Shown: positions 14,459 to 27,396 of the stretch, piece by piece
Layout: every line of letters begins with the position of its first letter
Position numbering within the stretch: position 1 is the first letter of the stretch
Origin: Prostheceraeus crozeri
Lineage: Eukaryota; Platyhelminthes; Polycladida; Euryleptidae
Assembly: GCA_907163375.1 (NCBI GenBank)
Contig: CAJQUW010009053.1
Coordinates: 198,501 to 262,500, forward strand
Direction: 5' to 3'
DNA length: 64,000 nt
Program-made: the position numbers and the translations under genes
Notes under the pieces: generated by a model
Seen by the model: only the letters and a program-made list of their open reading frames with translations
Told to the model about the DNA's origin: nothing
Databases searched by the model: none

Positions 14459-17062
14459 TCTATTAACTCTGTGAATTTTTTAGTTTCTCCGAAGATGATG
14501 CGCGGAGCGCACCGAAAGTACTCGGAAAATTAAATTTTTTTGTTTGCCAACATCGGGCTCAAGGATTTCCTCCAAAACTAATAATGTGAACTTTTTGTGC
14601 CGAATTTGCACAGTCCTTAGACTTTCGGTAGCTGCTTCAAGTGCATTATTCATTTCGTTTAGTATCGCAGTTGTCGACAGTTTTCTTCTGAAACAATAAA
14701 ATATGACAACTCGTTGTTCTTCTCTATACCAACTTCCATGTCAAATAATGATTTGTGTTTAAGTTAAGACGATTGTTCTTCTGACGCGCTATGAGATTTA
14801 TCATAAGGTTGATATACTACAATATCGAACTTTTAAAGTACCTATGATTCTTTCTATGAATAAAACATTGGTTTAAAAATTCAAAATACATTATTAATCT
14901 TAAGCGTGTGTGCTATCACATGGCATAGATATTCGAAGCCATACATCAGTCAGTGATCCCTCTGAAACGAATTGAGAACGCAAAAGCTTATGTTATAAGG
15001 CTATAGAATTCCAAACTCGGTGATTTTTGTGTAATGACTTTTTGCGTCAAAACTTAGTAAAAGCTTGCCAATTAAATTAGAAGTTTGTGACTTAAATTTT
15101 TGGGCAATTTAAAATTTTTAGTAAACTATCATAAGATTTCAGTGATGGACTGTTACCGAAATACGATGTAATTTCATATGATGAAATCATTATCATATTT
15201 TATTTGTGGCCTAGTGGTTTTTCAACCTACTAATTGAAAGCTACAATTTTAATTCGAGAAAGTTTGAAGGAATTCTCTTTCAGCAAATTTAAGGTGGTGA
15301 GCTGATTATGAAGAAAAATACAGGCTAAACTTCAATGACAGCACTGAATGATAATCAGTTTCATTACTCAATAATGATGACAACAATTCATTCTAGGGTG
15401 CGCCCCGCAGGCAAATGGGCTACAGAAAACCACGGTGAGATCGCATTTGAAAGTGCTATCACGGGCCGACATAAATGCGGGCCTTCCAAATATCTTGTGA
15501 AAATTTCTATAATGCAATTGAATACAACAACATTTTCATTAAAATATTTTTACAATAAGTTAATTTTCCAAACTCTTCGACGCCAAACAATTGATTCGGT
15601 TAACTAATTTTCTTGGTCATAGGCCCTATGACAAATCAACAAAGTCAGTAGGCATACAATGTTAAGTAGCAATAGCAACATATTCTAATGATCTACTTAA
15701 AATAGGCCTTCATACAGTCTCAACAGTGGTCTTCCTTAAATACAATATTGAAAATAAGTAACAGTAACACTTCTAAAATTCTTGCCATAAAAGAACAACT
15801 GTTCACAGAAAAACTCTCTCAAGATAATGAATTCAAATAGTATTCTTTTAGTTTTATCATTATCTGTACAAAGGTTGAACCTTGGACCTTGGGTTTAAAC
15901 TTGGCCTCGGGTGCTCTATACAAGGTTCCAAAAACTTTGGTCGTGAAAGAGACTGACACAATTTTTAAACATTGCTTTTGGTTTATTTTTCACTTAGCTT
16001 TAGGCCTAAGCCATTTGAAGAAAAGAGAAATAATATTTTCTAATTCATAGCGTCAACGAAACTTCTATATGAGGTTAAGTAATTGGTTCTTATGTATACA
16101 AGCGCGAGTAAATGCAATTATTGTACGACAGAATGGACAGAAATATATATAATTGACTATGCTATCTTCATCAGCTTTAATTCATAAACGAGTTATTTTC
16201 TTTGAGTATTAAGGATGATTTGTTGCATCCGCTATCCGTATGCCACTGATCAAAGTTTAGCAATGGCTTAGCATTTCTCATGCTTGAAGGTAAATCAACA
16301 TTTGACAATAACGCACTACATGATGAAAAAGGTATGGTAGGTTTAAAGGATAAGCATAAGAAAAGGCAAGCAACAGGATAACTTGTTCAAAATCGTTTAT
16401 AAAGCAAATGCAGAAATTGGGGATAAGGATATGGGTTTAATTTTCCTCACGGCGATGGGTTAATAGGCAAAGATAATTTGACAGCAATAAATGAAACAGG
16501 GACATTCATGCTAGCATAGTGGGCAGTATCCGATGCATTATCAAACATGGGCAAAAATACAAACCTTATACTTCAAGTATTCATGCCGTATTTGAGTTCT
16601 TCGAAGAAGTGCTTTATGTGTGCCTATAATAAGCGCTAAACATATACTAAGGAGGGGATTCGGCTCCGTGTCGCATTTTTAGCTCGTTTCAATTCAAACG
16701 ATGTGATTTTGGCTTTTCTGACTTAAATTTATAGCGTATTTTCAACCTAATCATCAAAAGTCGATGGATTTAACCCAGTGGAATGTTAAACTATTTTTAA
16801 AAGTGTATTTTCCAAGATTTTGACACGTTTTGCAAATATTTTGTTTGTACATGCATGACAAATCCCAATGCAACGCATCCATTTGAACTTTTAGTACACC
16901 TTAATCAGCAATAGCTGTAATTCTTATTTACTCTTGATGTCGATGCGATATGCATTTTCAAAGGTCATCAATGAGATAAAACAAACCAATGACAGAAATA
17001 ACTTGATTAAGAGAAATATTGAGTGTAAACTATATATAAAAACTTGCTTATGGGATAATTTA

Positions 17063-17506
17063 TTAATGAGTGCTTTTAGGAGAGGAAATAATAGCAATTT
17101 TGGATAGATTCATTAAAGATAAATGAAAATAGGCAAACATTAGATATGCGTCAGTTTTAGTAAGTCGTTCTCTCCCACTTCCAGCAAATGCATGAAAAAA
17201 TCGGTAAATCATGCCTGAATCGGGAAGGGATTTGTCTTTAGGATTTCCACGATAGTTACTGTGACACATGCACGCCTTGAAATCGCCGTTGCAGGAACAG
17301 GGATTGCACCGAGTCAAGATCCGGAAAGAGGTGTGAGATCCGACCGGATCCCGGATCCAGCGAATAGCGTTTATGAAAAAATGAAACAGCGTCTGAAGTG
17401 GACAATGTGATTGATTCAAAGGACATTTAAATGTAGAAGGCTCTCGAGCGGTAGCTTGCAGCTTTCGATACAGATTCAGACAGCTTAATAAATACCATTG
17501 CCCCAA
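17063..17506 (-). other. Unassigned 147-codon open frame
   Basis: The frame is the longest non-repetitive one between the left gene and the ETS exon. It contains a cysteine-rich middle (CNPCSCNGDFKACMCHSNYR) and sits in sequence with more CpG and GC than its surroundings. I recognise no family. No convincing acceptor and donor pair bounds it, and the flanks are AT-rich. It could be a transposable-element scrap or a chance frame. Confidence 0.15.
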
Positions 17507-17764
17507 ATCCTCATGTCTTAATTTTAGAATTCAAGTTGTTTGAGGTTATTTGAGGTGAGGTGTTATTGATTTGAGCACTACTAACATTGTATTTAGCGAT
17601 TCGATGCATGATTGGAAAAGATGTATTATGCTATCCAGGTATAGCATAGGTTCTGAATAGTGATCTGAAGACTAATTCTCAAGAAATGGTTCGCAATGTT
17701 TACGTCACAAAATTGTTATATCAATATATTCTTACAATGTTGAAATTTTTTTGACCAGCTAATT

Positions 17765-17892
17765 AATTCTAGAATGAATGTCATCACTGGTCGACGTAAC
17801 CTTACTTAGAATAACTGGCCGGCCAGCCGATCTTAAAACCTTATAGCCGCGGCCGGGCTGTCCGCCGTTGTTGCTAAAAACGGTCCGGCCTG
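17765..17892. repeat. Copy C of a dispersed repeat with a GC-rich end
   Basis: A lead-in TCTAGAATGAATGTCATCAC followed by TGGTCGAC is shared, with few changes, with 49236-49262 and 56345-56370; in all three it is followed within 20-60 bp by a GC-rich islet (here GGCCGGCCAGCCG and GCCGCGGCCGGGC at 17817-17858). The shared order shows that these are copies of one element family. No coding capacity is seen. Confidence 0.55.
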
Positions 17893-20800
17893 TAGCTTGT
17901 TGGAAAATAAGGAGATGGCCACTTATGATATTCCATATATGTATTTACAAATAGTTGACTTATTCATTTTAATGAAGGTGTTTGTTACAATGAGCGCCGT
18001 AATCGAAAATCCAAAATTTAAAAGCAATCGAATTTTTGGCATGCGTTTTAGTGATTTTTCATACCTAATATTGTGAATACGAATTTGTAATTAAAACTAA
18101 AAACAAGCCCTTAATGAACCAACCAACCGCCCTGAATATTGTTGTAATGCACGAAGCGCCCTTATTTATAGTTATAGCGTGTACCAAGCCCACAATTATT
18201 ATAACAATCATTGAATTATCGAAATTATAGTTACACTATGAAAGCAATGAGCTTTGGTGGTTAAGGACTACGAAAGCTACTTAGCTTTGTTGTTCTCGTC
18301 TAAATTGTAGTCCATAGCTTGGAGTGCACACTCCCAGTTTTGTCTTTATCTGACAGCTTATTGAGATAAAAGCTGTCTTGTATTTAGTGTTCTTCCAAGT
18401 TTCTGTACATCATCCACAAGCTTAATTTGAACACACGGATTGAAATAATTATTCATTTCATGTGTCATTATTTAACATTATTTTCCAAACGATTCTCTCT
18501 TGAACTTAATATTCATGTACATTTTTCCATGCTTGAAGACAATAATTTGTGCTTATGTCCAGTTTTCACCTATATAATCGCCTGTCTTTCGAAATATTGC
18601 TTGACTAATTACAGCATAATCAATGTAAGTGGATACTTAAATCTGATTGTAAGATGATTGTGTTGCAGATATTCATCTAAATCTCCATGAAAAAGGAGAA
18701 CAATTGACCCAAGATCCTTCATCAGACTGACCGATATATAAAACATGCAATTAGTTCTTAATAATTACATATTGAAAATCACTCGATGTCTTGACGTATT
18801 TTTAAAAATCATATTTCTCTTACCACAAGGGTGGCAAGAGTTTCGCTTACATTGAACTCAATTACACCAAATAATTATGGCATATTGAAGTCATTGACAT
18901 ACAATCTACAGATTGAAGCTGAAATAATCGCGTTGTCAAACATTTTGACAATACGCTTCTCCTTCGACTTAATGACAGCTAGCAATGTGTCCAGCCGCTT
19001 AACTTCTAACTAGTAGTGTTGTTTCTGATAACAATATTGCTACTCTCAACACTCAATGCAGCTTGACGGATCTTCACTAATTGTTACAATCTAAATCATT
19101 GGTGTAATGCAGGATTTAAATATTTTGACTAAGTCAATCAAATGGTCTATGATAAAACAAAAGTTTTGCAGAATTACATCTGGACCAGAGTATTATGATT
19201 CTTGTCACACATCCGTATCGAGCCATTTCAATTCTCATGTTAATAAAGGAATGACAATCTAAATTGTGGGAGATGAAATTGCAAATCTCAGTAAATTTTC
19301 ACATACATAGATAGATTGAAATCACATCCGTGCGGGGACCCGTCCATCTCATGCTTTAAGGAAATGAGCTGTCAGTATCATGGATTTTCACAAGAGTAAT
19401 GTGTTTAACTTAAAATCTTTATTTGAACTTCTGATGGTTGCGTTTAAAACTGCTCATCGCCAGGGATTTAGTTGGCTAAGCATCCGACATTGCAAAATTG
19501 CAAATATCAGGAGGCAAAATTTCCGATTCAATGAAATTAGCATATAAAATTCTTACGGACTTTTGAGAACTTCGCACTTAGTTTGAAAGCAAATGCAAGA
19601 AAATACTTATGTCAGTCGAAGAACATGTGGACGAATTATGGACGCTGATCAAAGATGCTATTGTCACCGTGACGAATCCATTAAAAAAGCGTACACATGT
19701 TCACATCGAGGTTAACATACTGGTGGACATGGGTGGGCAACTAAGAGGATGGAAAGGCTGCTACGCGCAACAGAAGATGCGGACTTGCAAGTGGGGCGGG
19801 CGCGGCTTGAGGTTGATGTTATCGGAACAGAAATTAGCCCTGGCAGGATCACGTGAATCAAATGCTGTTGCTGTTGTGATAAAAAATAATGAGATAAAAA
19901 TACTACACATTTTTTCATGCAAAATTAGAATTTGATCAGTCTTTCGTATTGAAATGTACAAACAACTAATAGCAATTTATCAATATGAAAGTTGCCTGAT
20001 AACTTTCATTCTGATAACTTAATTCAGAAAAATGTATCGTTGGGGCTGACTGGATGCATTTTCAGTGTTATCGATTCTGACGATTTGAAATTGGCTTTAC
20101 AATTTTGCTTTAAAGTCTACTTTTCCTGTCGATTGGGCATCTACAGTCAAAAGGTGCATTTTGAAAACTGTTCTTAGCCTGTAACAGAAATGAAACTCAA
20201 TGTCATAAATTCGACCATAATAAGTTCTATTCTGAAGAATGTCAAACACTGGAGGCCGCCATCGTTTAGGTACCGTTGTCATGACCACGCACGTCAACGA
20301 CGCACTTTTGTCTTCAATGTCCATGTTCGTTCTAGTCCTTTATTATTGTAGAGTGTTGGATCTCTATGACACTCAGCTTCGTGGTAATGAAGGAGTGTGC
20401 ACTGCTATGCGAAAATTTCAGAAGTGACCTGGTTTCCTTCACTACTTTGTGCTAACTTCCAGACTATTACACTGCTAACAAGATGTTTTCAGGGGCAACA
20501 AGAACAAATGTTTTAGCTCATATGAGTTTTCGTCTCTTCATAATCACACATCGACCGATTTTTATTCCGCATTAATTTCATATTTTGCTTATTGATGAGG
20601 GAGATGAGTGTGAAGCGCATGGGAAGCACGTGTGTTCCCATATCACGACATAACAGGCTGAATTAGTGATGAGATCTACCCATCATATTGCAATTTATTA
20701 TCATCTTCTGATTGTCCTTCTCATTCACATGCTTTGTTAAGAAATATTAACTCTGCGAAAGAATGTCATCTATTATGAAACAGTTGCTGTCAAGAGTTAA

Positions 20801-21791
20801 TCAGAAATTGCAGTGAAGGAATCTTCATTTATCAGAGCATTTGTAATTTCACTGTCCGGCAACGGTGAGTTACGACCATTGATCAGCTTCTTTGTTGAAA
20901 CAATGAATTTTGAGATTCTAATAATAGTTGGTCACATAGGCCCTAAATAGCAAGTCACCTGGAGTATCCTTTTCGAATGAGCTATAAGTTAATGACAGGT
21001 AACCCTCAAAATATTCCTCTTGTGTGTTCCTAATCTGAACATTCCAGTGATATCTATTATGTGGCATGTAATAAAGAATTAGTTTTAAAAATCAAGATTT
21101 TCAGCTTATTATCAAGAGGCTATCATAATTTGCACAAAATTCCTTTTCTCCGTGCCTTATTTGTATTCTTTCCTGGTTTATAACACTCATTGGTTAGTGA
21201 GCTTAAAAATAGTGTCATAACAAAAAAATTTTGCTTAATTTTGACGATGCTTGAAATGCAATTCGCCTCTTAAGATTAAAAATGTAGCACAATTGTGAAG
21301 CTTGCTTCGCGCTCACAAAATGATGCTCCTCCTAAAAGTACTCCGCTTTTAAAACTGGTGAAGGCTAATGATGTTCGAGAATAGACTTATCTCGTTTGAA
21401 GATTTTTGTATAAGGACGATCTACCAAATTGTGCATAGTCAAGCAGCATAAACACTTTCTACGATTTCTTGAGATAGAAATATTTGTTCATGAAAACGAG
21501 CTCAAATTTCAAAAAAATCGATTTTTAGGTGCAGTTTGTAGGGAAAGCTCAGGATCCTCACCTACGACAAATTACAGCTTAGCGATGCCATTTTGCTAGA
21601 GATAAGTCGCTTTACTAGAGAGCAAGAGACGTTACTTACTTTGCAAGTACAGTACATCCCTGCTAAGATTCCTGTTAAAGATACAATGCTAAAATATAAA
21701 ACTTTTGACTTCTGAGACTTACAAGAACTGCCAAGATTTAAACGGAAAATTGATTCAGTAATGAAAGATAAGCAAACAGAAATGATAGCGC

Positions 21792-23020
21792 TGTCGTGCA
21801 AAGTGATGTGTCGAGCAAAGTGTCGTGTCGAGCAAAGTGTCGTGTCGAGCAAAGTGATGTGTCGTTCAAAGTGATGTGTCATGCAAAGTGTCATGTCGAG
21901 CAAAGCAACTTGTCGTAAAAAGTAACGTGTCGTGCAATGGATCCGTCGAACAAAATGACGTGTCGTGCAAAGTGAAGTGTCGTGCAAAGTGATGTGTCGT
22001 GCAAAGTGTCATGTCGAGCAAAGTGTCGTGTCGTGCTAAGTGATGTGTCGTGCTAAGTGATGTGTCGTGCAAAGTGATGTGTCGTGCAAAGTGATGTGTC
22101 GAGTAAAGTGTCGTGTCGAGCAAAGTGTCGTGTCGAGCAAAGTGTCGTGTCGAGCAGAGTGATGTGTCGAGCAAAGTGTCATGTCGAGCAAAGCAACTTG
22201 TCGTAAAAAGTGACGTGTCGTGCAATGGATTCGTCGAACAAAATGACGTGCCGTGGAAAATGACGTGTCGTGCTAAGTGATGTGTCGAGCAAAGTGATGT
22301 GTCGAACAAAGTGTCGTGTCGTGCAAAGTGTCGTGTCGAGCAAAGTGATGTGTCGTGCAAAGTGATGTGTCGTGTAAAGTGATGTGTCGAGCAAAGTGTC
22401 ATGTCGAGCAAAGCAACTTGTCGTAAAAAGTGACGTGTCGTGCAATCGATCCGTCGAACAAAGTGACGTGTCGAGCAAAGTGTCGTGTCGTGAAAAATGA
22501 CGTGTCGTGCTAAGTGATGTGTCGAGCAAAGTGATGTGTCGTGCAAAGTGATGTGTCGAGCAAAGTGATGTGTCGAGCAAAGTGACGTGTCGAGCAAAGT
22601 GACGTGTCGTGCAAAGTGATGTGTCGAGCAAAGTGACGTGTCGTGCAAAGTGACGTGTTGAGCAAAGTGACGCGCCATGCAAAGTGACGTGTCGTGCAAT
22701 GGATGTGTGGAGCAGAGTGTCGTGTCGTGCAAAGTGATGTGTCGAGCAAAGTGATGTGTCGAGCAATGTGTCGGGCCGTGCAAAGCAACGTGTCGAGCAA
22801 TGGATGTGTCGAGCAATGGATGTGTCGAGCAATGTGTCGGGCCGTGCAAAGCAACGTGTCGTGCAATGGATCCGTCGAACAAAGTGACGTGTCGAGCAAA
22901 GTGACGTGTCGTGGAAAATGACGTGTCGTGCTAAGTGATGTGTCGAGCAAAGTGACGTGTCGTGCAAAGAAACGTGTCGTGCAAAGTGACGTGTTGAGCA
23001 AAGTGATGTGTCGTGGAAAA
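21792..23020. repeat. Satellite array with a 17-bp unit, about 72 copies
   Basis: Head-to-tail units with the consensus CAAAGTGAYGTGTCGWG fill about 1.23 kb. Variation concentrates in a few positions (GTGATG, GTGACG, GTGTCG, GTGTCA; final GAG or GTG). A composite block with CAAAGCAACTTGTCGTA followed by the 16-bp variant CAATGGATCCGTCGAA recurs at about 21901, 22189 and 22409, that is, 288 and 220 bp apart: 17 and 13 units less one base each, showing higher-order duplication. All minus-strand frames lack stop codons over long runs (one reaches 338 codons), because the unit's complement contains no TAA, TAG or TGA and 17 is not a multiple of three; the translation has a 17-residue period (CSTRHFARHDTLLDTSL). 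The array is CpG-rich compared with its flanks. Confidence 0.95.
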
Positions 23021-26000
23021 CGAATGGATCCCATCATATGACTTCCGCCGACCTAAATTTCAATTTCAAGATGAAATGGAGAACCGCAGTGCATGACGTA
23101 GTTACGTGAGTGCAATGGTGCAAAACATGACTGAATGTTCGAACTTGTGTTTGCGGCCAAAATTGTTCTGTGTCATGTTCTATATAATATTGTCAGCAGA
23201 AATAAGGACCGAAAATTCAGAACGCGAATATATTTCAAGTTTTCACCGTGACGAGTTTTACAGCGTCTGAAATGCAGTTTGAATCCCAATGTTTTGTTCG
23301 GTTATCTTTATAACTAGCATACATTTCCGCCAATTTCTCTCACAAAATCAATTATGAAACTTCATTGCAACTCATCACATATGTTGGAATACAAGCGTTC
23401 CTAAATCTGACGATTCGAAAGTTACATCTCCACTTGTTTCAGGTCCCGTGGGTCATAAATGTCTTGGAACTATGAAGCTTTTCATCAGAATGATTTGTTA
23501 TGATAGTTGAATTCAGTTATGATAGAGACTGTATGTATCATTCTGCAATTAGCCTCAACACGCTTGACAATGTATCAGTAAGCATGGCCTATATTCAATA
23601 CAATTACGATCGGATTTTATTGCTTTCATATTCACTCGATGTGATTGTTTAATGACGCATTAAATTCTTGCAAACTGCCATTATATTGTCCATTTTGAAA
23701 ACGGAGGAATTTCATCTGAAATCAATAAAATCTTGATAATTATTTCTCTTCCATAAAAATAAGTCGGTCTATGAAAAAACGAAAATTACACGAATACCCG
23801 ATGTTGTTGATTGACTTATGATGATTTTAATGAAGAAAAATAATCTTAGTTCACTAATGAAATAGATAAAAGAAAAGCGAACGTGCTTTTGATGAATCAT
23901 ACACACATCTCAAGTATCAATTGCGAGCCACCTTCAGTGGCTCTGAAGGTCACCATTATCTTAGCCCGCAATAATACACAAGATCAACGTTTCCCAACCA
24001 TGATCCATGTGACACCCCTGCTGCTAATTTAGGGTCCATGCGAATTAATGGTGGACAGGATGAATCAGCGTACTGATTCATGCAGCTATAATGTGATGCA
24101 ATCTTAGGGAGAGCACTTCAGAAATGATCTCCTTGAGTCGTTCAGGCCGTAGACCAAGGTGCGGACGAACATAGGGGGTAGAAAACATTTCTGCATTTTA
24201 TCACTGACGCGAAACCTCAGAGAATTTAGAGATCTCAGACAGCCTCAGATAACGGATCACAGACAGTTTTCGTCGTCACGAGACCGATCGCATTTAGTAG
24301 AATTCCGACATCCTAGCAGAAATTCGCAGCATTCTTGACGTATGCAGCCGATAGAGCTTTGAAGCTGACGCATTTACAGCCCTCTATTAGGGTTTTTCTT
24401 TCAAATCATCAAACTCAACACGTCTCACATTGAACAATATTTTTTCGAAAAGTTGATGTACGGCTTTCATACATAATTTTTGATGAGTCATGACTTTCAA
24501 CATAAAAAATGGATTAGGTATCAGAAGAAATCACAACATTTTGAAGGGGTGAGGGTCAAACAAAAAGGTTAAGGATCATTCACAGCACTAGTATAGTTTC
24601 ATTGTTGATTTCATCAAAAAGTTTTGAATTTTAGGAAGACCTTGAATACCTAGATTCAATTTTCAATATTTAAAATGAAATATACTAGAGTACAGGTATT
24701 CATTAAATGTTAATTGAATCGAGTTGGTAGCAATGCAATAAATCAAAAGTCGACCTGGCAACTGTGGTCTTCGTTATTTTGAAAAACGTTTTTGAAAGCC
24801 TAAATGAAGAAAACTGAATTTTAAAAGTGAATTTCCAAAATCGTAAATAGGTTGAGAAAGAGGCATCAGTGGGTCACTTTGAAAGAACGTCAATGGCCCT
24901 GTGGGGAGGGTTGGAACAAGTTTTAAATACTCAGATTTTCGTCATGCAATGGTAATTTGCTGGCACTAGGTACCGCCAAGAATGGAGACCTACCAAACCT
25001 GCGGAAGTCTTTCTTGCAGTTATGGCAACCTATGGAACCTTGGTAAAAAGCAGATACTGTTGTGTCGATTTTTTTCTATTGTCCCTTCAGAAAATGCCCA
25101 TTTTCCCTTAAAGATGCGGTCATTGGATATATCTATTAGGCACAAAAAGTTGCTTTAATACATAGACTAAGCCTGTTTTGCGTTGAAGTATCTCTATCTT
25201 TTGAAATATACCTACTAGATAATGGTTAAATGCTGATGCTCCATGGCATCATGAACATTTCGTCTCGCCAAATTACCGAACAAAGCTGAGCAGGAAACAA
25301 GTTAACGGACGTCTCAATGCTTCAATAGTTCATGTTGTATTGCTTTTTGTAACCAGCGGGTGACTACCGATTGACTGCGGGCCAATTTAGCGTGCAGTGG
25401 CCACAAGTTGCCAATGTCTGCTGAACTGCATGTTCAACTTAACAAATTTCAATAACTTGCAATAAGATAAAATACAAAAACATAGTCTGCTGATCATCTG
25501 CGTTTGAATGGATGACCTATAAAACAAATAATTTGTTCGAAACACACACGCATGCATGATCAACTGAATTTATCTCTATTCATCTTTTATGAAGAATATG
25601 TTCGCCATTCAAACTAGATCAGTTTTGAGGTAAAATTGGGGTGGGCGTTATTTTTGGTCAAAAGAGGTCTGACGATAAACTGTACGCCTATACATGGGTT
25701 CAACAATGCTGATCGAACCACACGTAAGCTGCACGCAAGACGCACGTTTCTGATTGCGCGCGCGCCATCGTCTCGATTCAGTGGACTCTATGAAATCGGT
25801 CAATTAAATCTTGACTTGGTAGTAAAGATTGAGGCTCACTATACCCATGACAGTGCTCCTTCAAATGTATTAGATCGCGTATATATAGGTTTTTGGTTCA
25901 TTGCCATCAATTATTGTCAAAGAAAGGGTTTTCGAACCCTTAACCCGTGAATTCATGACACATGAATTCTATCTAGATGTTTTAGTACTTATGGGCCTTA

Positions 26001-26569
26001 CCCAAAAGTTTTAACCTGCTATCATGCATCCTTGCAGGCCTAATAAATTACACAGAAAATGTGCATTATCATGCTAATTACCTAAAAAGCCTCGTAAGAT
26101 TTCCCGATTCCACCAAATCGGGGCACTTCGTCAACTATTTAGATATCTGCTTCATTGCCAGTCGCTAAGGCAATTGTATGGCCTCATTAAGTGAGGATCT
26201 GATGGATCCATCACAGCATTGGAAGAATTTCTGCAAATCCGTTTATAGCTAGACGTTGTTTGTTGTACGGACAAGGATTTCTCCTTTCCATAAACACAGA
26301 TGCAGACTTACTACAACTATTGTGAAATTGCGAAAATTCAGGTCGCCGATATACTCATTCGTTTGTGGTGTAATCAATCTACATCCAAACTGGTTCTATA
26401 TTAGGTCAATTTGTTTGCGATAGCATCTTACGTGAAGGAGTGTCTCAGGCATCTTTTCGAGATGAAGTGATGACTTCCTAAATTCGTTGCTTTGAGTTGC
26501 CAATCAAAATAGTCAGCCTGATGATAGCACACTTCCTCGCCAACGATCACATTAACCTATTCATACTAG
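23021..26569. other. Intergenic DNA with old hAT-like ends
   Basis: At 23982 the sequence CAACGTTTCCCAACCATGAT and at about 24850 the inverted counterpart (GGTTGAGAAAGAGGC) resemble the two ends of a Charlie-type hAT element about 0.9 kb long. No target duplication is visible and no transposase remains, so this is a weak call. A plus frame at 25636-25950 is open through a GC/CpG-richer patch (25690-25860) but has no ATG near its start and no recognisable family. Nothing else is supported. Confidence 0.35.
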
Positions 26570-26578
26570 CCATTTCGG

Positions 26579-27387
26579 GGTTGTCTCATGACAGCGAATC
26601 TCAAAATAGCGAAGTGTCAGAGAAGCGAATGTCAAAACAACGAAGTCTCATAATAGCGAAGTCGCACAATAGCGAATCTCAAAATAGCGAAAACGCATTG
26701 CATAATCTTAAGAAGTCCTCGAGAAATTATGCTTGCTTGATTAGTAGATAACTTAGATTAACTTTCAAAATATATAGAAGAAGCATATGCTTATTTTTCT
26801 ATTTCTGGAATCACTATACAACAGTGATGTTCGAACTACAAATCATTTGGAGGGATGGCATCTGAAACTGAAAGATAATGTGGGAAGTGCCCATCCAAAT
26901 ATCTTCAAGATCACGCATACATTCGTTGAGGAGCAGAAAATGTCAAACATTGAGATGAGTCAACTGGATTTTGGAGAACCAATAAAAAGGAGAAAGACGA
27001 AATATGTTGCTTTAAACGAAAGACTAGACCGATTGCGCGAACAATACATTTTAAATTAACTCAGTCGCCAAGCTTATGCCAGGGCTGTCTCGTACATAAT
27101 GGGTTTTTAGAGAATATATTTTACGTACATTCTCATTTTTTTCATATTTCATATACATTGTACAAGGTATATGTACAATATATAAGGAAATTCATATCCT
27201 TGTCAGTGGTATGGATGATGGGTATTACTTACTAATCCAATTACCTTTAATAAACTATATAAACATAATTTCTAGAGGACTTCTTAAGATTATGCAATAC
27301 GTTTTCGCTATTTTGAGATTCGCTATTTTGAGATTTGCTATTTTGATACTTCACTGTTTTGAGATTCGCTGTTATGAGACTGAGCCT
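26579..27387 (+). mobile_element. Short MULE-type transposon with iterated terminal repeats
   Basis: The ends are long inverted repeats (left about 26579-26731, right about 27264-27387), each built of 15-16-bp subrepeats such as CGAATCTCAAAATAG, which join a shared inner part (CATTGCATAATCTTAAGAAG, left version). The outer ends read GGTTGTCTCATGACAGCG and, from the other side, GGCTCAGTCTCATAACAGCG. Flanking 9-mers CCATTTCGG (26570-26578) and CCATTTCAG (27388-27396) differ at one base, fitting the 9-bp target duplication of MULEs. Between the ends, 26787-27059 encodes a fragment with RTTNHLEGWHLKLK and HPNIFKITHTFVEEQ, which matches from memory the C-terminal part of FLYWCH/MULE transposase-like proteins. 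The catalytic core is absent, so the element is an internally deleted, non-autonomous copy. Confidence 0.8.
26787..27059 (+). pseudogene. C-terminal fragment of a MULE transposase
   Basis: A 90-codon frame lies between the MULE terminal repeats. The diagnostic stretch is TTNHLEGWHLKLKDNVGSAH followed by PNIFKITHTFVEEQ, the pattern T-N-x-x-E-G-W-H then H-P-N-I found near the C-terminus of MULE transposases. A basic segment (KRRKTKYVALNERL) ends the protein. The catalytic domain and the N-terminal zinc finger are missing, so the fragment cannot move DNA. Its position between matching inverted repeats shows that it is the remnant of the element's own gene rather than a later insertion. Confidence 0.7.
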
Positions 27388-27396
27388 CCATTTCAG

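Larger units (their letters stand above)
14459..21791. other. Intergenic DNA with repeat remnants
   Basis: AT-rich for most of its length. A GC-rich islet at 15396-15484 resembles the inner part of hAT-type repeats (CGGGCCGACATAAATGCGGG). A 147-codon minus frame at 17063-17506 lies in locally GC-richer sequence but matches nothing I know. A dispersed-repeat copy lies at 17765-17892. At 19609-19935 a plus frame and an overlapping frame (MERLLRATEDADLQVGRARL) are open in GC-richer DNA and may be an old retrotransposon scrap; this is weak. A near-palindrome around a CACGTG core lies at 20620-20640. No host exon is supported. Confidence 0.4.

Noticed and set aside
19609-19935. Host exon of 108 codons
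   Set aside because: No acceptor or donor of quality borders it, several overlapping frames are open because of local GC content, and no family is recognised; an old retroelement scrap is as likely.
21866-22882. 338-codon minus-strand reading frame, apparently the longest protein in the window
   Set aside because: It lies wholly inside the 17-bp satellite; other minus-strand frames are open over long runs for the same reason, and the peptide repeats every 17 residues.
21792-23020. CRISPR-like array
   Set aside because: Units are directly adjacent without unique spacers, and the window is animal DNA.
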